From contig CM119269.1 of the NCBI GenBank assembly GCA_051294375.1, forward strand, positions 12,494,790 to 12,558,789: a stretch of 64,000 bases of DNA, in the 5' to 3' direction. This stretch comes from Paraspadella gotoi (taxonomy: Eukaryota; Chaetognatha). Every line of letters starts with the position of its first letter. Positions within the stretch are counted from its first letter, which is position 1. The position numbers and the translations under genes were made by a program. Below the pieces are notes generated by a model. It did not search any database. It was given only the letters and a program-made list of their open reading frames with translations, and was not told the DNA's origin. Positions 58,401 through 64,000 of the stretch are shown piece after piece.

Positions 58401-61400
58401 GAGATGCAAAACACATAAAACAAAAACGAATAACAAATGGAGATGAGGAAGACTCGTTTCGCTTCAGCAACTATCGATCGCGAAACGAGAGCGGAGAGCC
58501 GGAAATGGACAAACCGATAATTTTCAAATGCTGATTGCGGAAATTAGTTTGTTTTGAGAGCGATGAGGGACTGTAACATCAAAACGTCTAAGAACGATAA
58601 AATCGCATATAACGAGCAAAGAAACGATTTTCAGCCAAAGGAGGTCAAGACTCAAGAGTATTTAGAGTATTGAAGTATTTAGTAATGAGTAAAGGGGGAT
58701 AGACAGCGAGCGAGATGGAATAAAGGATTAGGAGAAACAAAAAAAAAAAGAAATAAAGGTTAAAGGAAAAATAGAATAGGGAGGGATGAAAAAACTGGGT
58801 AGGAAAAGAAGGGAAAAGGGGTAAGGACTAAGAAGGAAAGAAAAAAATGGGAGCGAGTGCCAGAAAAAAATGATAGAAAGAATTTAGAGTGATAAGAAAA
58901 GGCGACAGATCATGCAAGATAGTAATAAACGTTTAAAGTAAAAAAAACATATAATGAGACATAACATGAAAAGCCGGAATGGAATGCAAAGAAGAGAGCG
59001 GGATTTTAATTTTATGCAACAGAAAATAGGCTCGATTATTTGTTCCCATTCTTGGGGGGCGGAAGAGGTGTGGGGAAGGCTTTGTCCTCGGGGCGTCACC
59101 TCGCCCGGCGCCACGACAAGCGCCTCTCCTCCATGGGCGACGACGCCGGCGAAGGGGACGAAGCGGCAGCCGACTCAGGCGATAAACCGGAAGTGGCGCC
59201 GATGGAAACGTCACCCATGTTGCTGATGGAGGCGTCAACGAACGACACGAGGGACGAAGGGTGACGTTTGGAAAGGTGGCCGGGAAGTGAGGCCGGTTGA
59301 CCGTCCGAGTTGTGTGAGTCGTCGTCAGGGCATGCGTCGTAAAGACAGGTGTCGATGTCATCGCGGGGTAAATTGTTCGCGTTGTCGTCGTTCGACCGAA
59401 AGCATGTAGGGGAGGAGATGGAAAGAAGAGAAGTGGGGAAACTTTGATCTCGATTTCTTGTAACGACGGAATTTCGCCAAAGGCTATCGGGATTTGAGGT
59501 CTCCTCAGCATTTCCAAGCCCCGTGTGAAAGGCCCCTTTTAACGCGGCCGCTCCCATCGTTGGAACGACGCCTCTCGTCGCTGGCACCGGCTTAGCCAAC
59601 GGCCCGTCGCCAACATCTTCCTCCGAGGCGCCGACGAGATTCAAAGGTCGACCGAAAAGAGCGAAACTCGTGGTGGCACCAGCGTCTCTGACAACATCCG
59701 TCGCCTTGGCAACGGAATCGAACGTCGTCCGATTCACCGCGCGGGTTTTGACAAAGTCCGCAGCGCGAGGTGCCAGTCGCACGGGCCTTGGCGTCAATGG
59801 AGGACGAGGCGCGGATGAATTCTCGGCATTTGAAAGAAAAGGGAAAAGTGGATCGACACGCGTGGGCGACGAACCATCGGCCAATGGAGCCGGAGGGGCT
59901 TTGAATGGTTGCGGAAGAAGCGGGGTTAGACAGCGGACGGCCCCCTGTCGCCCGGAGGAGACCAAACTGCTCGATCGAAACGCGTGGAAAGAAGGGAGGG
60001 GTGATCGTGATGTCGGAAGGTCGACCGTGAGAGAAGGAGATGCAGAATCGGGAGGGGAGAGACTAGGAAAGATTTTTAAAGAAGGGGAAGGAGGAGGATC
60101 GATAATAGAATCAGAAGACGGGGTAAAGGGTGGAAAGAGAAAGGGAGATGGACAAGGAGAGGTCAGGGATTGAACCCGACCCACGGTGAAAAGATTTTCT
60201 TGGCGCCAAAAATTCGAGTCCAAATTCTTTAACGACTTAGGACTAATATATCCGGGAGGACATACCGGGGGGAGGAACGAAAAAAGAAAACCGTGAAAAG
60301 AGGAAACGAAAGGCATGGAAAACAACCGCATCATAAAAGATTCCCATAATTTTTTTTAGCAAGAAATTAAGGCCAAGTTTTAAAATTTAATAAAATTCAT
60401 ATTTAAAGTTTAACGTAAAGTTTGAGATTGAGAAGGGTAGAAAGGCGTGGGTGAAGCGAGTGTTCGGGAGGGAGGGAAGCGCGTGAAGAAAAATTAATTG
60501 GTAATATTTATAACTGGTAATATTTATTATAAAAACGTACGTAGTGAAAATCGCACGAGATAATTGGTTAAACTTGCAAAATGAATGAAGTAACCGTATA
60601 TTATATACAAATTCAGTCGTGTTGATTTGTATGTCGATTTCAACAAAATGAGAGAGCAGAGGTGAAAGAGAAGAGAAGAAAGAAACTAAAAAGTAAAGGA
60701 AAAAAAAAAGTGTGCTCAAGGATGCAAATTGCAGATGATTTGGCTAAATTTACGATCAGTTTTCGACTTTGATTTAAACTTTACCTACTAGGCAGGTTTC
60801 AAAAAAACCTTCAATTCGGATCGATATCTAAACGCCTTCCAACTCTTTTCCTCTTCACTCAATTTTCTTTCATTTCCATTGAAGAGAAGCGAAATTTTTA
60901 GGAGGAAAACGCGAGAGATGAAACATAATTACTTGATCCTTTTGGCTGACATTTAAAATGCTAACCAATGAATGTCAGCTGTGAGAATGGAGGAAGCAAA
61001 ATTTACAACCGCAGCCCATATCAAATGTCAAACTTCTTTGTGGTTTCTGGCGACAACGAACACTTCTTCTCAGGACTTTCAGGGTTAAAAATGGCCTCAG
61101 AAATTTAGAGGGTTGAATGAAATATGCAGCAAAATTAAAATTCGCCTACATTTTTAATTTTCTATTCAGTATTATTCTGAAAATTTTATTTAGTGGGAGG
61201 TTGTGAAAATCAAAGACGGATGGGGTTTTTTTCTTGGATTCAGCATTCTCAAAACCACGGTAAGGGTAAATTAAAGATCCATCCATTCAGTTAGTAAACG
61301 GAATCTAATAGGCGAGATTCGGGACTCTCGCCCCCTACCCTTTCACCGACTATTCTCTGCCTTACCCGCGACCAGCCCCATCTCTCCCCGACGGAAAGAG

Positions 61401-63838
61401 ACGATTCTTGGCCGAAAGAGTGGAAGGGGGGTGTCGGGGGGGGCGGAGGAAAGGGGTTGATGGGGATTGGCCAACGGAGATACTACTAGTGAAGCCAAAA
61501 GAAGCTAGAAGATGATTTCGAGGAGCGGATTTCAAGCTGCTCCTCGGACGAATTCTGGATGAACCGTCGAGTGGAATTAGATTTTAGCTAAGATTCGTTA
61601 CCAACCCTCGGTATATTTGAGTAACGAATCAATATAACTCTGCTCGATGCCAATTGAAGTGCGAAGGAGCACATTATCTAATTAACCTAACACTTTCGGG
61701 CAAAAGTTGTATTTTAAAATCTCCCTTATATGTTCAAACTTCATACCAAATAAGTTTGAGCTGAAAAGATACGGAACTTGCAGAAAAATGAAATGAAAGG
61801 CTAAAGAAGCAAATCCTCAAGGTAAAGACTCACCCCAGAATTTGTCCGATATCTTCGCCATCTTGAGAAACTTCGACGTTTGATGATCGGATACTTTCAG
61901 GAGACATCCCGTGAAACTTCCGTTCTGTCAAACAAGTTAAATTTTGAAAACCAATTATTAAATAAGAAATCTTTAACAAATTATACCTTCCTCCTGCTTC
62001 AGGTTGTCCAGTTCGTCTTGGGAAAGGTAAGTGAACCGCTTTTCTGAAAATTTGTAATTTCGAATAAGTTTTTTTTTAAAGGGGGGAAATATTATAAGTT
62101 AACCTTTCAACAACTAGAATGAAAACGGGGGAATAAAGAAAAGTAATTTATAGGGATATGGTAATATTTTTTAATCTTGCCATCATGCTGAAATGAATAG
62201 GCTAAAACAGTCAGAAGATTTGTACTATTATTACTAATATTTTTATAATCCAATTACAAAATAATTTGGCTGACAATGAAATGAATATTTAAAAAATGGT
62301 AAAATTCTAGTGATTTTCTCGCAAAATATAAAAGATTATTTTTAAATTGAGACCAACTGAGTAGGGGCTTAGAATCGGCAAAATGACGACGACTTGAAAC
62401 CATCATAAGTATTGGTTCAATACTTGAATTGCATTGAATAAAAATTACAGTCGCACAATAAATTTCAAAAAGTTTGAAAAGAACTACACTTCACATGCTA
62501 CACAATGTACAATACGTTTGAGCTCATTTTTAAAACAAAATTTTAACTTACTTGGCTTCACAACAGGTACTACAATTAATTGAAGCGTTCAAAATAAAAT
62601 GTATAAAAAATGAACCGACAGTATAAATACAAGTTAAAAATCAAAGCAGAGGTAAATATTAAAAAAATATATTTAAATTAATTTTAAAAACTAAAGGTCT
62701 AAAGCTGTATAAATTAACTTCAAATTTTTATTTATGCAACAAAATAATTAAATTTAGAGTTTGGTTTTTGGACCAAAACTTTTGTAGCAACGGACGTCAA
62801 AAATTGCTTCGGAACAAAATCGAGACAAACTTTTTTTTTCAACGAACCTGGTTTTTCCTTTGGCTTGGGATTACTGTGATCTTGAATCTCTCGCTCGAAG
62901 AACTTCTTCTTATCACGAAATGATGGAAGAGCAGCTTCGGTCGACGTCGACACTGGAGTTGGGCCCTCATGGTGAGCAGCCTGAAAAACATTTAAATATC
63001 GGTTTATTATTAAATATACGCAAACCGATCTATACTTTTTAGTTTAAAGGTTGCAAAATTGCCAATTAAAATTTAACGCAGGGAATCAAAAATTCAATTT
63101 CAATAATCTCAATAACCGATTTTAAGTTCTTTCAAAATGGTAAGATTTATTACACCAACTTAAATTACATTTAGAGTTAATTTCACTAATAAATATGAAG
63201 GTGAACTTCGATAGCTTCGTGAATTTTTAAAAAAAAATTCTCTCTACTTCTTTCTCCTATTTCTAGTTTTAACTACATTCCTTCTCTTTTCTCCCTAATT
63301 CTTTCTATCTCTCTCAATGAAACTCAAAGAAAAAACCTCCAGTGATGATTTGGACAGTTTGAATCTTAGAAGCCTTTTTATCAAGACACATTCATATATC
63401 ACGATGAAATTAGTTTGAGAAAACCACAAAAATTTACGAGGGAGCTGTTAGAAGCGGTCATTATGACATTTAAAGGTGTTAGTAGAAATAAGGAAATGCG
63501 ACTTCATACCAGCGTTGCGACCCAATCAGCGGGGATATTACAGGCCCCAAAAGGTTGCACCCACTGGGTTGAGGACGAGAACCGGCTAAAATAATCTTTG
63601 TGGCTTTCGTATTCTTCCTCCTCGTCGCTGAGCGAAACAACACTGAACGTTGTGCTGAATCTTTTCAAATGATCCAGGTTCGCTCCGGTGGGATTGCAAC
63701 ACTTTTCGATATCACAGTCACGGTGACAATCAACTAGGGTTTTCACTCCATTGACATCCGGCTCCAAAGCTGTCTCCTGATCGAGCAAAGTTATTTTTTC
63801 ACGAAATTGGGTTTGTAATGTAATAGTTTCCAAAGATT
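55487..63838 (-). CDS. SCRIB: Scribble planar-polarity scaffold, C-terminal part (continues past the right edge)
   Basis: Ten exons, 5' to 3': 63838-63510, 62980-62848, 62569-62552 (18-base microexon), 62043-61987, 61924-61834, 60242-59100, 56667-56585, 56493-56435, 56118-55912 and 55612-55487. All junctions are in phase, with about 748 residues visible. The C-terminal region of Scribble is recognised by three motifs in order: SFRDKKKFFEREI, YLSQDELDNLKQEEERKF, and, split across two exons 2.4 kb apart, ERRLSWRRARMKKFEE. The LRR and PDZ parts, which would come first, are not in the window. Scribble is a basolateral membrane scaffold that controls epithelial polarity. The large exon (380 codons) is a Ser/Pro-rich disordered segment. 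The protein ends VSPPRSIAPAPGD. The final two exons (LTIRTKPGRTE..., GFDDDDLGGGG) are less family-typical. Confidence 0.75.
56668..59099 (-). other. Scribble intron 6, nothing else recognised
   Basis: 2.4 kb of AT-rich sequence with A-rich and GA-rich stretches. Short open frames have no coding character. No repeat family from elsewhere in the window was seen. Confidence 0.5.
60243..61833 (-). other. Scribble intron 5, nothing else recognised
   Basis: 1.6 kb intron upstream of the large disordered exon. It contains a G-rich patch near 61420-61460 but no exon or repeat that I can support. Confidence 0.5.
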
Positions 63839-64000
63839 CTTAATCTATTCCGAAAACTACTGCACTTTTCTTCTTAGTTTTTCCGCAGAACCGAAGGTTG
63901 ACGCCAAATCATACATTTTAAGGAATTTATTATAAAAGCTTTGAAAAGTATAAATAGTAAACTAAAACCATGAGGCAAAGCGAACTGATGGTGGTAGCAG
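63839..64000 (-). other. right edge: upstream Scribble intron
   Basis: An in-frame stop lies just upstream of the exon beginning at 63838, and a usable acceptor (TTAAG) ends at 63839, so this is read as intron. No further exon is visible before the window ends. Confidence 0.4.

Noticed and set aside
59670-60173. Plus-strand 167-codon frame
   Set aside because: Overlaps, on the opposite strand, the large Scribble exon, which is supported by phase-correct splices and family motifs on both sides.

Overview
The window is nuclear DNA of an invertebrate animal; the phylum cannot be fixed from sequence alone. It is AT-rich, carries short GT-AG introns, cytosolic ribosomal-protein genes with intron-encoded snoRNAs, and animal-specific genes (Scribble, SAXO, astacin, EGF and XK-type membrane proteins). 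Coding exons were assembled by hand. Every splice junction proposed keeps reading phase, which is the main support for the models.

Layout. 0.2-4.8 kb (+): RPS16, RPSA and RPL38, with box C/D snoRNA candidates in RPSA and RPL38 introns, including introns after the RPL38 stop codon. 4.9-7.2 kb: repeats only (two SINE types and a Tc1/mariner-type MITE). 7.2-13.4 kb (+): a secreted 428-residue protein made of two copies of an unrecognised domain. 14.0-18.4 kb (+): a SAXO-family axonemal microtubule protein. 16.9-23.5 kb: an approximately 3 kb-per-arm inverted duplication that copies the SAXO 3' exons; it is either a real palindrome or a fold-back assembly error. 23.8-27.7 kb (-): an XK-related-like multipass membrane protein with a GA-repeat-encoded charged tail. 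27.9-31.3 kb (-): a single-pass membrane protein combining ankyrin repeats with two copies of an unrecognised 8-Cys domain. 31.3-42 kb: a degenerate inverted repeat lying largely in introns of a 10-exon minus-strand gene (32.9-45.4 kb, product unknown). 45.8-53.1 kb (-): a type II membrane EGF-repeat protein whose large intron holds a complete astacin metalloprotease on the opposite strand (48.0-50.6 kb). 53.1-55.5 kb: no gene seen. 55.5-63.8 kb (-): the C-terminal part of Scribble, which continues beyond the right edge.

How the genes relate. The three ribosomal genes are a translation-machinery cluster that doubles as a snoRNA source. RPSA/RPL38 and the ankyrin/XK pair are co-oriented, about 200 bases apart, and have splice acceptors just upstream of the second ATG, which suggests possible operons with spliced-leader trans-splicing. 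The remaining genes (cilium, secreted or membrane proteins, cell polarity) share no evident pathway.
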